This document shows positions 1 to 12,348 of a DNA stretch of 64,000 bases, in pieces; positions within the stretch are counted from its first letter, which is position 1, and each line of letters opens with the position of its first letter. The DNA comes from Cyclospora cayetanensis (Eukaryota > Apicomplexa > Conoidasida > Eucoccidiorida > Eimeriidae). Location: positions 62,001 to 126,000 of the forward strand of contig NW_020312259.1 of assembly GCF_002999335.1 (NCBI RefSeq), given 5' to 3'. The position numbers and the translations under genes were made by a program. Below the pieces are notes generated by a model, which saw only the letters and a program-made list of their open reading frames with translations, made no database searches and was not told the DNA's origin.

Positions 1-205
1 TACACATCTTAGGTCCTCAAAACTGCACGTTGAGAGTATCAGTCTACGCTGAGAAAGAGAGAGAGAGAGACGAAGCCTTTTTCCTGTTTACTGTTCACGA
101 TATACTACAGCCCACAGTGCGACTGGCTTCCCAATGTTCGGGTTACACGATTGCACTGGCCCCTGAACTCTGAACGAGCATGGAAAAGAGCTTAGCGCTC
201 TGTCT
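1..205. other. left flank, no gene seen
   Basis: No coding signal is visible. A short GA-rich simple-sequence run lies at about 52-70. The stretch ends at the start codon of the first gene and probably holds its 5' UTR. Confidence 0.5.
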
Positions 206-2280
206 ATGTTGCTTTGGAAGTTGCTTTTTATGGTGTTGCAGGGGAAGCTTCATGCCACGTGCAGTGGCTTTTGGAGGGCGCTTGGGGGATGTTGTTGCGT
301 TGTAGCTGCGCTGCTGCTGCTTGCGGCGGCCGTCGCTGCAGACTCTACGCACCTTCTGCAGTCTCTTCTACAGGACTACGCAGTAAGCAGCAAAAGCAGC
401 AGAAGCAGCAGCAGCAGCAGCAGCCGCCACATTGGGAATTCGCTGAAAAGTGAAGCACGCTGACTGCGGCCCTCGACTCGAAAGCGCGCAACGCGGGATG
501 ATACGGCGTAAATACGGTTTTGAGAATTGAGTGTGTGCTTTCAGGTGCTGCCTCGCTACTTCCCCTTGGGCGGTGGTGTTCTTGAGGAGATGCTTGTGCG
601 AATCATGCAGCAGCAACAAGGCTCCCAAGGGCACCGGCAGCCTGTTGCTTTACTGCCGATGCCAAAGACGCAAGAACTCGTTGACTTCGTGGAACGACTC
701 AGCAGCAGCAACAGCAGCAGCAGTGGCGACTTGAGGGGAACTGTTGCTGCGCTGCAGCTGGAATTGGAGGGCCAGCCTGGCGATGCGTGGTTAGTCGAAA
801 ATCCGAGACTGAGTGCTCCCGCGTTGGGCCTGGACCGAGAAAAACACCCACTTGGGTGTACTCTCTGTCGAACTGTCTTATCTGCGTTGCAGGATCTACT
901 ACCCTGCCCCTTCGCTGCCTGGCTTCAGTGTCTCCTTGTCCAGTGACAGCACGACTGGCGGGAGCAGCGCGATGAGCTATCAGGAAATCCTTGTTGAGCT
1001 TGAGAAGCTTACGGGCGTCCACTGGGCCTTCACGTAAGGGAGCGCCACTGCGTAGCTGAGCCTTCAGCCTCAGGGGATGCGAACGCCAGCAGGCTATGAT
1101 AGCATGGCAGTTGGATCAAACGCGAGAACAATCATCGCAGTTCACCAGATCTTTTCTCATATGGCGCTCCTAGAGCACGAGGCTGTAGGATGCTGGGCTG
1201 CAGTTATCGTTTGTGCTTCAGCTCGGCACCCCTTCCCGAGGGCTGTGTCCACCCGCGGCCGTTCGTTAAAACAAGGGTAACAGTAGCTACTGTAGCTTCA
1301 GATGCTGCTGCTGCTACACGGGGTACTGCATGGGCTGTAGCACAGCAAGTCGGCAAACTGCTTCCTTCGTGGCGAGGCTCACATCCGCAGCGACAGCAGA
1401 ATCCGGCGCCTTGCTACTTCGCGTCCAGGGACGTACTGGATAAGGATCTTCTTAGCAGGTGCTGTGTTCTATCTCCGATTTCCCTCACTTGCGATACAAG
1501 TCCAGTTTCCGAAGTGCCGCAAGACAGGCATCTCAGACGCTCGGTGCGCCTTTTGCAGGTTTGGCACCGCGCTGACTCCAAAGTCAGTTGCACGTCTTCT
1601 TTCTATTTTCGCCTTATCCCGCCGAATAGGTAAGACCCAGACTGATAGCCTTGGGCCTGCGGCGGCTTTTGTGCTGCGACGCATTCTAAGGGGTGACGAA
1701 GACAGTCTCGGATGCGATTCTGCAGATGCGGCCTTCGAGTTTGTAGCAAAGCGCAACAAAGAAGATTTGATATTGTTGCGGCAGGCAGCTGCAGGAGTTG
1801 AAGCCTTAGAGGTGCTACTGCAGCGCAGCCGCGCGACAGCAGAGCTGATGAGGCCACTTGCCCTGCAGCAGCAGCGGCTCGAGCAGGTAAGACCTTGCTT
1901 GACGCGTCAAGGCCTTCTTTAAGAAGCGAAAAGAGGCTAGGAGATAGGTTGCAAGATTCAGAGTTTGTGAACTCCGTGGGGAGGCGAATGAGCAAAGTGT
2001 AGCAACAACACCGCAAATAGTGTGTAAAAATCGAGAACCTGTGACACTACCATCCAAAATCCTATTCGCGCAGCCGGCATCACTTTCTAAAGCCTGACAC
2101 AGGACCATATATTGCACCCAATCTCATTGATTTCTTCAGGAGACTTCTGTTGAGGTACGCAACAACATTGCTGCTGCTACGGCAGCAACAGCCACAGGTT
2201 TCGTCCTGTGCTGCTGCGCCTGCTTTCTGCTGGTCCTGCTCATTGCTGCTGCATTCTCCCTCGCAAGATTCCACAGACAC
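206..2280 (+). CDS. putative type I membrane protein, function unknown
   Basis: Six exons fit in phase: 206-382, 545-789, 893-1033, 1222-1458, 1559-1886, 2140-2280 (423 codons). The N-terminus has a hydrophobic, Ala/Leu-rich segment ending near residue 45, which reads as a signal peptide. The middle is a lumenal region with a Ser/CAG tract. Exon 6 encodes one strong transmembrane helix (Thr/Ala then Cys/Leu/Ile rich) followed by a basic stop-transfer motif, ARFHRH. The short cytoplasmic tail lies in a further exon that I cannot choose: an acceptor before 2714 (18 residues, stop at 2768-2770) or one before 2980 (about 37 residues). I do not recognise the family. The topology and a helical stretch before the membrane segment faintly recall the V-ATPase accessory protein ATP6AP2, but that is only a guess. 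Confidence 0.6.
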
Positions 2281-4425
2281 GTAAGTTCATCCACCTCTGC
2301 AGACGGCAAGTAGAGTATCCATGGTAGCAGTTCACAATCGGAGATGTGTGTTTTACTGCTGTGAGGTGCTACAGCGCTACGAGGCGCTGCTTTTGTTGAG
2401 GGCCATGAAGGACTGCGAGACCAGGCGGGTGCAACACTTGCAGCAGGAAATGAACGCCACATGTATTATATAGATGCCTGAAATCTTCATTGGAAGTACA
2501 AAGGCATCAGGAATACCGTAGTGTTTTGCTGCCGCTACTGCGGTCCACTGAGGTTGTATTTGCCAGGTGTGCATTACTGTGGCTACCCAGCGGTAGCCCT
2601 AGCACTGCCTCAGATATAAACGTCACGCAACCGACAGCGATGACTCAGGAGACTGCCCTGTCTGCTTTGCTTCTTGAGAAGGCATGGGGTGTGCTCCTTT
2701 TCCCATTGCGCAGATCTCTCTGAACTTCAAACTCTTTCAGCAATTCCAACAGATTGTCGTTTTCCCATAGTGCCTTTAGGCTTAGTTGGGCCTTGCAGAC
2801 TTCTGGCCATCTGTTTCTTTTTTTCTTGAGGAGTATCTGTCTGTATCGCGCCCTCATTGTGCCTGCCTGACTGTGGGGTTTACACTGGAACACTGCTATG
2901 GAGAGACTCCCAGCGGGGGCATGCGAGGCCCAGAAGAAAGCTCTTTGGCTGTTAGCTAAAGAATGTGTTTTTGGTTTAGGTGTCGCTCTCTGAGGCACTT
3001 AGAGGGTCCGATAAGTATTTTGCTGGAGGGTCGACCAGCATACGCAACTGGGGTGCAGGTGTTGCTTTCGATTCGGGCCTCTCAACCGAGATTTGAGAGC
3101 ACATAATTGACAGAGGCATCACACCAATGAGGCTCAAGCCCTATTTCAATCTAGAGTGCAGACGGTCAGCCACAAAGTGCGCTCCTGCCTGTGTCTTGCA
3201 ACGCAGACACACATTGTGTTCGTTATCCAATTAGCACTCGGTTTCCGGTGCTTTCACTTTCCCCGCATACAAAAAGATCATCAATTTATGACTTACACCC
3301 ATAGATATTCTCAGAGGCGATAGAAAAAAGTGGCTTCTACCAATTATTCGGCGAAGGGCCGCGGGAGCTCGTGTGATACAGGGGGGCATGTGGGGCAGCT
3401 CGGGGTCGTGGGAGAAAGTAGAGCAGAATGCTTGCTGATGACTCTGCATACTGAATTCCAGCACAAAACGTGCACAGTTTAACAAAGGCTAGACAAATGA
3501 GTAGCCGTTAAGAGACACCGCAGTAGCACCACGCGAGCTTGCCTGCGGCAGCGGCTGCTGCTGCAGGGTAGGCAGAGCAGCAGCCGCTGCAGCGGCTCCA
3601 GCGGCCGCTGCTGTTTCGGCTCGGGCGCACCTGAGCCGCAGTCGTAGCAGCTACAGCAGCGCAAAGGGCAACAATTGCTCACTGGTTTACTCTGTTGCAG
3701 CTAGGGCCCTTTGGACCGGCTTCCCCTCACTGCAGTTGCGGATCTGTTGCAGCAGCAGCCATAGCAGCAGCAGCAACGGCAGCAACAGCAGCAACAGCAA
3801 CAGTAGTAGCAGCAACACCATTCTGATAGCGACAGCAACTTGTTTTCCTGCACATAGAGTCCATTGCAGCACCGGCAGCGACTCGCTTATTCTCTGCAGC
3901 TTCCGAGTGGCTGCAGCAGGGTTCCGGCTGCATCCCTGCTGCTCCCGTCGATCTCCCATCGCGGAGACTGCTGCTGCAGGAATTTGAGGTTTTCAGTGCA
4001 CTGAAAGCATCGAATCTTGCCACGCTGCAGCAGAATCGACGGCACATCGGCAGCAGCAGCGGCAGGCCGCACACCACCCGAGTGTATCTTCAGTCCATTG
4101 TCGACATTTCCCAGAGGCAGACACCTCTCGTCTTACTTAGAGGCATTCCCTTGGGAGCAGCGGCAGGAGCCGCTGGCCCCCCCGAGGCTTGCAGCAACAA
4201 CTGCTGCTGCCGCCGACATCGGCAGCAGCCAGCAGTGAACCACCACCCTGTGCTTGTGTGGCCTCCTGCCCACATGAAGCCTTAGACTGGGTTGCACATA
4301 TAAACAGGAGCACCGCTTTGGTGGCACTGCTGCAGCGGCAGCGGCAGCCGCATTGTTGGTCATCCTCGAGTGGTACTGCTGCAGAGCCCATCCTGTAACA
4401 ACTCCCAAAAGCGGCACCAGCGAAG
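2281..4425. other. intergenic region with CAG/CTG tracts
   Basis: Besides a possible last exon of the upstream gene (near 2714-2770 or 2980-3094), no convincing exon is seen. The region 3540-4400 is full of interrupted CAG/CTG trinucleotide tracts. These keep several frames open on both strands and give Leu-, Ala-, Ser- and Gln-rich translations that I do not believe are proteins. The last part must contain the importin 5' UTR and promoter. Confidence 0.5.
3736..3830. repeat. interrupted CAG trinucleotide tract
   Basis: A run of CAG/CAA-type triplets lies outside any gene I can support. The same repeat occurs in coding positions elsewhere in the window (importin exon 3, the bromodomain protein, the Tubby-like protein). 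It is typical of Eimeria genomes. Confidence 0.8.
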
Positions 4426-7400
4426 ATGGCAGACCAGATGGCGGTGCTGCAGCAGCTGCTGCTAGCTACCCTAGACCCTCGGCTCAATGTGCGCCAGGCA
4501 GCAGAGCAGCAACTGGCTGCAGCAAAGCGGACAGACTTAGGGCAGTTCGTGAGCTCCATGGCCGCTCTCATTGCTCTGGAGAAACCACCCCAGGGGCCCC
4601 AGGGGGTTTCCGGCAGTCCTGACGACCTCCTTATTGCAAAACAGATTGCCGCTGTCACTTTCAAGAATTCCATCAGTGCTAAAGTGAGAGGCTTTGCATG
4701 TGCTGCTGCGTGCGCCAGTCGCTCCTGTGACCTTCTCAGCGACATCAGTCTTGGTGTGAGGCTCCATTGCCAGTGCTTTCTGAACATCTTCGACTGTAGC
4801 GAGTGCTGCCCAGTTGCGCTGTCTGAACAACACCGCACAGAGGGTCTAGGAAACGCTTCTGACTTTGCTCTCAGGACTTGACGCTGGATGGAGCGGCTGC
4901 CCAGGCTTGGAGAGCCTTGCCTACCCCCACAAAGACAGAAATCAAGAAGCAGCTGCTGGCAGCCTTGCAGACTGACTGCACACAGGTGAACGACCGCTTT
5001 AGCCCCGTACTTCGTTGTTTTGAGTCGACTTTGGTACTCTGGTTCCTGCTGGTCTGTGGTGGTTTTTTCACGAGGATTGCAGCGGGTTCGCTCATGCTGT
5101 TGGTTCCTCTGGTGTGCCCTCTTCTCAACGGCCGGCGCATGCTGCAGATACACCTCAGGTTTGAACAGGATCTCCGTCCGGGTTGTCTTGTGCTTTCGTG
5201 GCTCAGGTTGGAAATGCGGTGTGTCAGGCATTGGCTAAGTTGGGCGTGATCGAGTTGCGCTCTCTGGAGTTCGAGGATCTGCTACCGGCGCTGCAAGACA
5301 TGGTGCAGCAGGCAGTGTCTTGCCAGCAGCAGCAGCAGCAGCAGCTAGCCAAGGCGTGTGGCCGTCATGCTCTAACATGCCTGTCATACCTCTGCGAGGA
5401 ACTGGCGGATATTGTGGCAGACGGGGAAGAGCCTGTCGAGGTTCTTTCTCAGCAACGATGCAATGTTATCCTCACTGCTGTCGTCCACGGTGGGTGTGCA
5501 TTCCATGGCTTGGCACTTGCATGTAGTCTCCATGACATGTTTCAGTATGGGATCAACTTTTTCCTAAATTGAGTCGTGAAAATTGTGATTTCTTAGCACG
5601 TTATGGGAATGTTTTCGCAGCGTAAGTCTCGTGGCACGAGTCTAGTAAATTCTTGAAATGGGGGAGGCCACTGCGTTTAGCTCTGAGCTCTGTGCCGGTC
5701 TAGCTTCATATCTTTTGTAATATCCGGCCATTAGTCAGATACTGTATTTATTCCTTCCGACTGCGCGCTTAATCTGCTTCTTCCTTTTAGGCGTGCTTCC
5801 TTTGACTCTTGCACTCCGAAATTCGGCCTTTTGAATGCCTATGATCATTCTCCTGCTTCTTCCTTGGCTTCCATGTGCTTTACAGGGCTGAAGGACGCCG
5901 ATCCTCAGCTTAAGGTTGCGGCATTACGAGCTCTCTACCACACACTGATCTTCGCGAAGGAGAACTTCAACAAGAAGGTGCTGTTATTTTCCCATTGTTT
6001 CTTCAGTGCTATGCTTGCATTTTTGCCGCTTCTTGGTATGTTCAATGCGCACTCTGTGCCACTTGCCTATTCATGGCTTGCTCTCAGGAAGAAAGGGATT
6101 ATATCATCGCCTCCGTGGTGGAGGCTGGCGGCTCCGGAAACCCCAGTGCCGTTCAAGTCGCGGCTTTTGAATGTATTGTTCAAATAGCTCAGGAATATTA
6201 CTCCTTTCTAGAGGCATATATGCCCGCTGTGGGACCTGTGAGTTAAGGAACGGCTCAGGGTTCTTGGGCTTTGCTGCGGGGCTAGGATGTGCTCATACAC
6301 ATTTGCGTAGCTTTCTTATGAAGCAGCCACTGGTATACACTTCTAAATGGCCATAAATGCACCGGGAAGGGAGATGAATGTGGTGTTTGTCAGCCCATGC
6401 ACATTTAAACAGCTTTAGGCTAGTGGGGAGGTGCTCACGAAGTAATATATAGCCTGGATTACCGTGCAGCTGTTGTTCGCACACTGAGGTACATTTCGTA
6501 AAACTGGGTACTCGCTTTGTGCAAGTGCGCCGATCACTAGCTGAGTTGGCTACAAGGTATCATTATGGAAAAATCGTGTGTATTCCGATAGTTTCCGCTG
6601 TTCCCCGTTCATCTGATTCCTGTCGTGACTGTGGGGGTTCCAAGATTTTGGGTGCTGCTGTATATTTATTTCTATTTCTTCCGTCGATTGTCTCATTTTT
6701 GCAGCTAACTTGGAACGCTTTGAAGGGATCAGATGCGGCAGTGGTGATAGCGGCTCTAGAGGTGTGGAATGCTTTAGCGGAGGAGGAGCTGGCCATTATT
6801 GAGGGTGAATCCACCCGCTGGTCTCTTTTGAAGATCATGGAGCAGGCTGCACCGTTTCTCATCCCTTTACTTCTCGAGCAGCTTTTGAATGCTGCTGAGG
6901 ACGAAGACGACGATGACAGCTGGACACCCGCAATGGCAGCTGCTATTTGTCTCGGACTCTGTGCTCAGGTCCGCGGAAACACCGTATGATCCCTGTTATT
7001 CATTCCTCCTTTTTTGCATTCTTTGCTTTAGAACTCGCAGAGACGGCTCGTGGTAGATCGTTAGGCACTCCTTCCGCTAGACGTAGTCTCGTGTCTGCGC
7101 CTCTTGAAGGGCCGGCATAACCAGACTGCGTCAAATTGAGGAGCTGGAGTTGCCCTTGTGTTGTCGAGAGGTGTATACTTACTGTTCGGCTTCTTGGATT
7201 CTCTTTTTTTTTAGGTGGTGCGTGATGCTATTTTACCACCCGTACTGGAGTTTGTCCAAGTGAACTTCTCGTCTTCCGAGTGGCGGAGGCGCGAGGCTTC
7301 GCTGTTGGCGTTGGGGTGTGTAATGGAAGGCTCGAGTGCAGAGGCAATGGCTCCTTATGTGGCGACATCCTTCCCGATGCTTGTGAAAGCGGTTGCATCT

Positions 7401-10400
7401 GATGCCTCGGTGGCAGTCCGAGACAGTGCAGCCTGGACGTTGGGCAGAGCGGCGCAACAGCACGCGCCAATCGTACTGCGGCATCTCTTTCCTCCCCCCG
7501 GTGTCTCTCCACCCGGAGCACCACCAGGCGGAGCGAGTGGCGAGTTGCTGCTAGCCATCGTTGAGCGGCTAGCTGACAAGCCGAGGGTCGCCGTGCATAT
7601 TTGCTGGATGCTGCACGAACTCGCCGACAACATCAACACTCCCGAGGGAGCCGCGGCGTGTCAAGGATCAACAAACCAACAAGATCAGAACCCGCTGGAT
7701 CCTATTTTCCCCAAGCTATGCGAAGCCTTACTCAGCGTCTCCGAGCGGGCTGACGCGGTCAGTAACAGGGCATCCATCCCTCTTAACGTGCGAACTGTAC
7801 GGCGTCGAGCTCGGCGAATGGAGTTCATGGCATGTGACATTTGTCCTTATGGCTGCGCAGGACGAAAAGAATCTGCGCGAAGCGGCTTTTAATTGCATGG
7901 GGGCCCTAATTAAAAATGCGGGTAGGCTCATCCTTACTGTGTAAATGCTCGTGTCTTCCTGCTTCCCCTTCTGGCTAAGCCTTCATTCCTTTTGATGCGG
8001 CTTCTGTGCTCCAGTTGCGGGTTTACATATATATACATATATATATCTTACTGGAGAGAGTCATATGCTGACGTCGGAATGTTTGGGCGGGGTTGGGGCG
8101 TACGTTCACGCAGGGAGCGCCTGTTGGAATCATCTGTTGTCTCTCTTGGAGCATTTCGAGGGGCAACTCAGGAAGTCCTTTTCTTTTGAACAGACAGAGC
8201 AAACCAAACAGAGACAAGGTAATTTTCTTGAATTTTATTTCATATCGTTTTTTGAATTGGGTCTATGTGTAGCAGTGGAGTGCTGCTTTTCAGCGGAAGG
8301 GTGGTACCTACCGCCTCTAATTTTTGACTGCGCGAATTGTGTGCTTTTGTGCCAACCATTCGAGTCTGGCCCCTGCAGTTGGCTTTGCGCCGAAACACTG
8401 GCCTTGCATTTCAAGATCCAGGGCGGGAGTGTATGCCGAGGCTTGTGTACTGTGTGTGTGTCCCCTTGTTTTTGTCTCAGGAATGCTGTGTGGAGTCATT
8501 CAGATCCTCTGTCTCCGTCTGGGGGATCAGGTGAAGCCCGTTGCCGGCAGTCTTTGGAGCACTTTAAAACAAGTAGGCGTCTGTTGCGTTTTTTTTGGAG
8601 GACTGCCGTTTCCGCGTCCATGTGTCCATTCATAATGCGTTCTTTGGAGCCGACAGCCACCGCAGAGACCCAGCCGTGTTGTTGTTCATGTTTGTGTTGC
8701 GGATACATTTGCGATTCTGGAAGCTCAGCAGAACCCCCGTATATAGGCTCTCCTTCAGTCTCGAGTGTATGCCTTATACATGTGCGTTCCCCATTTTCTG
8801 AGGGCCCTCTATTTTCCGCCCCTGCATTCTCGAATTTCCTGACTGCTCAGGTCTTCCAGCGCCGAACAAGCGGTGTATCGAATGCCTTGACGGAAGGCGT
8901 GACTGGCGCAGTCTCGGGGGCAGCGAATCCTCATGGATTCGTTGTCAGCTCCGAGCCGAGTGTATGTGATGGCCTCCTGGCTCTCTCAGCGCTCATCAAC
9001 GCCTCAGGTGCTGCAGTGTCGCCGTTTGCTGGAGAAGTGGCGGACCTGCTGGTGTTGCAGATGCAACACCAACACGAACCCCAAGATTCAAATGCGGCGG
9101 CAGCGGCATCAGCAGCGACTGGAGAGACCGTCCATGGAGATAGCAGTACCGCGGATGAGCTACAAGCTGCCCGTATATGTATTGAACTTGTTGGCGACCT
9201 TAGTCGCGCTCTTGGTCCCGATTTTGGCGTCCTGTCTGATGCGCTTCTCCATGAGTTCTACCAACTTCTTCGAGTGCGGAAGCAGCAGCCCTATTTACGC
9301 TACGAGCCTGCTGTCGCAGACAGCAGTCCCTGATCAGTTTTAGCCCCGCTATCCTGCTTTTTCATGCTGGGGCCCCCCGCGTCGCTGGGGTGTACAGGCA
9401 CCGTTTTGCACCCATACACCCAACAATAGCGGCAAACAAGGCTTACTTTTCAGCCTTTTGACTGCTCTGTTCTCCTCAGGCCCCCTCCGTGGATAGATCC
9501 CTGAAGCCGGTGGTAATCGTGGCTGTGGGAGACGTAGCCTTAAGTCTGGGAGGCGCTCAATTCGCACGGTTCGCACCCTGGCTTATTGAGCTCCTGGTGC
9601 AGGCCGGAGTCACTCCGTATGATGCAGGGCCACCGAATTGGCAGGTTGGTTATCATCAGTCCCCTTGCCCATGTGTTGCATCGTGCTCCGTTGTATTGCT
9701 TCCTCGATCGTATCATTCTGGCTTTTTTCGTTCGCTTTTTGTGCAGCTGAACGAGGAATGGATGTGGTACGTCCACGAACTGCGCTCCGCAACGCTTGAA
9801 GCTCTGGCCAGCTGCGTTTATGCGTTGAAAGAAGCACAGCTGCAGGAGGTGCTGAGGAAGGAAGTCAACGGGATGTTGCAGGTCGTTAAGGCTGTCGCCG
9901 AGGCACCAAGCTGGGTCCATGGATCTCCCCAAATGGTCCAACAGGCACTCGAGCTCACAGGGTGAGACGAATACGGGGTTTAAAAATCTGGCGGTTTGTG
10001 CTTAGCGTATTGGGGTCTAGGGGTCATAGGTGTGTGTGTGTGTGTAGCGGCTTCGGGTGTAAAGGTAGACCCTTCCTCCTGTTTCTTGTTCTCATGTGTC
10101 GACATGTCCGTCTACCTTTCTCGAGCGTAGCTTTCGCAGCTGTTTCTGACACCCGCCTTTTCTCTCATGGGTAGCTTACCCGCTTGCATGCTTTCAGCAT
10201 TCCATCCTCCGTCTGCACACGTAGGGTCTCTGAACTGCCCTCAGCCGTGTTGTTTCTTTGTCTATACATCAGGGACCTCCTGTCCACATTTGGTCGCACG
10301 TTAGGAGGTCATTTGCGGACGGCGAATTTCGTAGTCCAGCTACAGAGGGAGGCACAGAGGCTTGCAACTGAGGAGGGAAATGCGTCAGTGGGGGCGAAGG

Positions 10401-10417
10401 CACAGTGGCTGGCACAG
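4426..10417 (+). CDS. KPNB1: importin subunit beta (karyopherin beta-1)
   Basis: Nuclear import receptor built of HEAT repeats; it binds importin-alpha/cargo, nucleoporins and Ran-GTP. Fourteen exons join in phase: 4426-4683, 4875-4985, 5207-5489, 5886-5977, 6088-6237, 6705-6983, 7215-7757, 7861-7921, 8114-8218, 8481-8572, 8851-9273, 9480-9644, 9747-9961, 10273-10417 (974 codons). Collinear matches to the family include KNSI/NSIS near residue 80, the segment after VVH in exons 3-4 (GLKDADPQLKVAALRAL), an acidic EDEDDDDSW run in exon 6, VRDSAAWTLGR and RVAVHICWML in exon 7, and ELVGDLSRALG in exon 11. It is about 100 residues longer than animal importin-beta because of a poly-Q stretch (exon 3), Gly/Pro/Ala inserts (exons 1 and 7) and a longer Ala/Gln loop (exon 11). 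The terminal exon is not fixed; one option starts at 10732 and stops at 10865-10867. The family call is very sure. Confidence 0.93.
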
Positions 10418-10867
10418 GTAAATCTGAAATCCTGATTTAGTGCGGGCTTTTTCGAGCTCGAATGCTTTCTTGTGCCAAATGTCTAGTTCGCGTTGTTGAG
10501 CGGAAGGCAGCAGGGCCAAGGGATAGTAACGGCAGTGCACGGACACCAGGAAGGCGCTAGTGAGATGATGTCTTGGGGAGATCACCGGGAGGCTCTATCT
10601 GTGTGTGTGTGCAACCGATTGCTGCTTCTCTCGACAAGTGATTTTCTTTACGCGTTTACGATAGTGGCATGCTCGTGTGAGAGTTTCTAGGCTTTTGCAT
10701 GAAAAGAATCCTTGTACGGGCGTGCTTTTAGGTAAAAGCGAAGGAGGGCAGCGATTGTATGAGTAGCAGGAGTGTGCACCGGCAGATGCTGCTTGATTGT
10801 TTACGTATATTAGAGGTGTTTAGCGGGCCGATGCTTTTTGGCCTGTGTGGTTTCCTTCTCAGCTGCT

Positions 10868-12348
10868 GAATCACTACAGTTAGATTTAACGACGAGACGG
10901 GGTAAAGGGCTTAGGCGAGGTTTCAGGGCTGTCCTTATGGCCCCAGCAACAGCAGCAGCAGCTGCTGCAGCTGGTGTGTTTGCCTCTGCCGTCCTAGCGC
11001 TCCGCGAGTGCGCGGGCACAAAGGGAGACAGAGTATTAGCAACAGCAGCAGCAGCACGAGCGGCCAGAAAAGCAGACGCTGCCTCCTTTTCTGTTTGGCG
11101 CTGTTGTGTGGCATGGGTGCGTGTCTGTTAATGGGTTGGGAATTGGAGAATGGGAAGAGCTCTAGTTGTATTGGGTCTTATTTGGCCTAGTGGCCAATAG
11201 CGCTCTGCTCTCTCCGGCGTTGTTGGAACCCTGTTGCTGCTGCTGCTGCTTGCTGCTGTGTTGGCTGTTGCTGCCGCCCTCCCTCTCCGTTTTCGCCGTT
11301 CGTCGTTCCCGCTTTTTTCCCTGCCGGTGCAACATGCGAAGTGGCACGGGGAGCCCAGCGGCCCCACCAGATGGTGCTGCAACAGACCGTGTCTCATACT
11401 GTTGTTAGTGCTTCTGCTGATGCTGCTGTTCGTGCTTCTGCTGATGCTGCTGTTCGTGCTGCTGTTGCCGGGTACCCCCTTCAGGGTCAAGGTGTTTGGT
11501 CGATTCGCTCTGCGAGGGAGAAGGTCCCCGGTGCCTCTTAAAACTTTCAGGGTTACAGCATAAATTGTGGTTACACGAGTTTGTGTTCCATAAGTAAGTA
11601 GGTAACTCATTGCTCTGGATTCTTCCACTCCATATCTAGTTGCCACTGTTTTTCGCGAGACGTGTGTCCCCCATGGATTCAGTGCTGTAAGCGCACGCCA
11701 GGGGCTGAGTACCTGGGCATACAATGAGCAGACAGGGTGCAGTAGCTTCCTGTATGGTCGGGATGATAGCAAGATAGCTGACGGGGCATTAGGGGTTGGA
11801 ACTGGCAAAGCGGTGACCAACGAACTGCGCTGCATCCCCCCGAGCCATGCACAGGGACGAGGCATAACCTGCCGTTCCTAGGGGTTACTTTATTTGGGTT
11901 TACTCCTAAACCTTCCGCAAAGGTCGGTCCCAGGCAAACTTGCCCACTTTAGTTCCATATTCCAACGTAAGACCCCGATTGTGCTGTTGTGTGGCTCGAG
12001 TGTGAAGGATTCTACACGGGGCTGTTACACGAAACAAAAGCTTGTGAAACTTACTATCGTGCCCTTTAATATGTAAATGAGCCTTCTCGTCTATTCAGCT
12101 TGTGCCTTCCATGGAAAAATTTTTTAGCAAGAGCTATCGAGGGCCCATGAGGGCCCCTGCTCGGGGTCGCCAGGTACCCCCTCTAGTCCCCAGCACTTTT
12201 CCGTCTTTCCACACTCTCCATGCCCGACTCTTTCATCCAACTAAAAATGCGAAAATCAGACCCTCGAAAGAAACCTGGGTGTCCGCGTCTTCTTGGTGCA
12301 GCTTTAACCCTAGCTGAGGATTAAAGGCTAGATCTCGAGGATTTGGGG
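10868..12348. other. intergenic region with CAG/CTG tracts, no supported gene
   Basis: From about 10930 to 11560 the sequence holds CAG and CTG tracts that open frames on both strands. The longest of these, on the minus strand, translates to a Ser/Asn-rich low-complexity product with no recognisable domain. I see no convincing exon. The 3' end must contain the OMPDC promoter. Confidence 0.45.
11405..11465. repeat. short tandem repeat, 24-bp unit
   Basis: Two adjacent copies of a 24-bp unit (GTGCTTCTGCTGATGCTGCT plus four bases) are followed by a partial third. It is built from imperfect CTG triplets. Confidence 0.75.

Noticed and set aside
4137..5231. Long minus-strand open frame (364 codons) antisense to importin exons 1-3
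   Set aside because: It overlaps well-supported importin exons, has no domain, and is kept open by CAG/CTG tracts read on the opposite strand.
8065..9333. A 422-codon plus-strand frame as one exon
   Set aside because: It spans three importin exons and two introns; homology and phase require the splits at 8218/8481 and 8572/8851.
11128..11865. Minus-strand open frame of 245 codons
   Set aside because: Ser/Asn repeat translation of a CTG tract and tandem repeat; no signal, domain or splice support.
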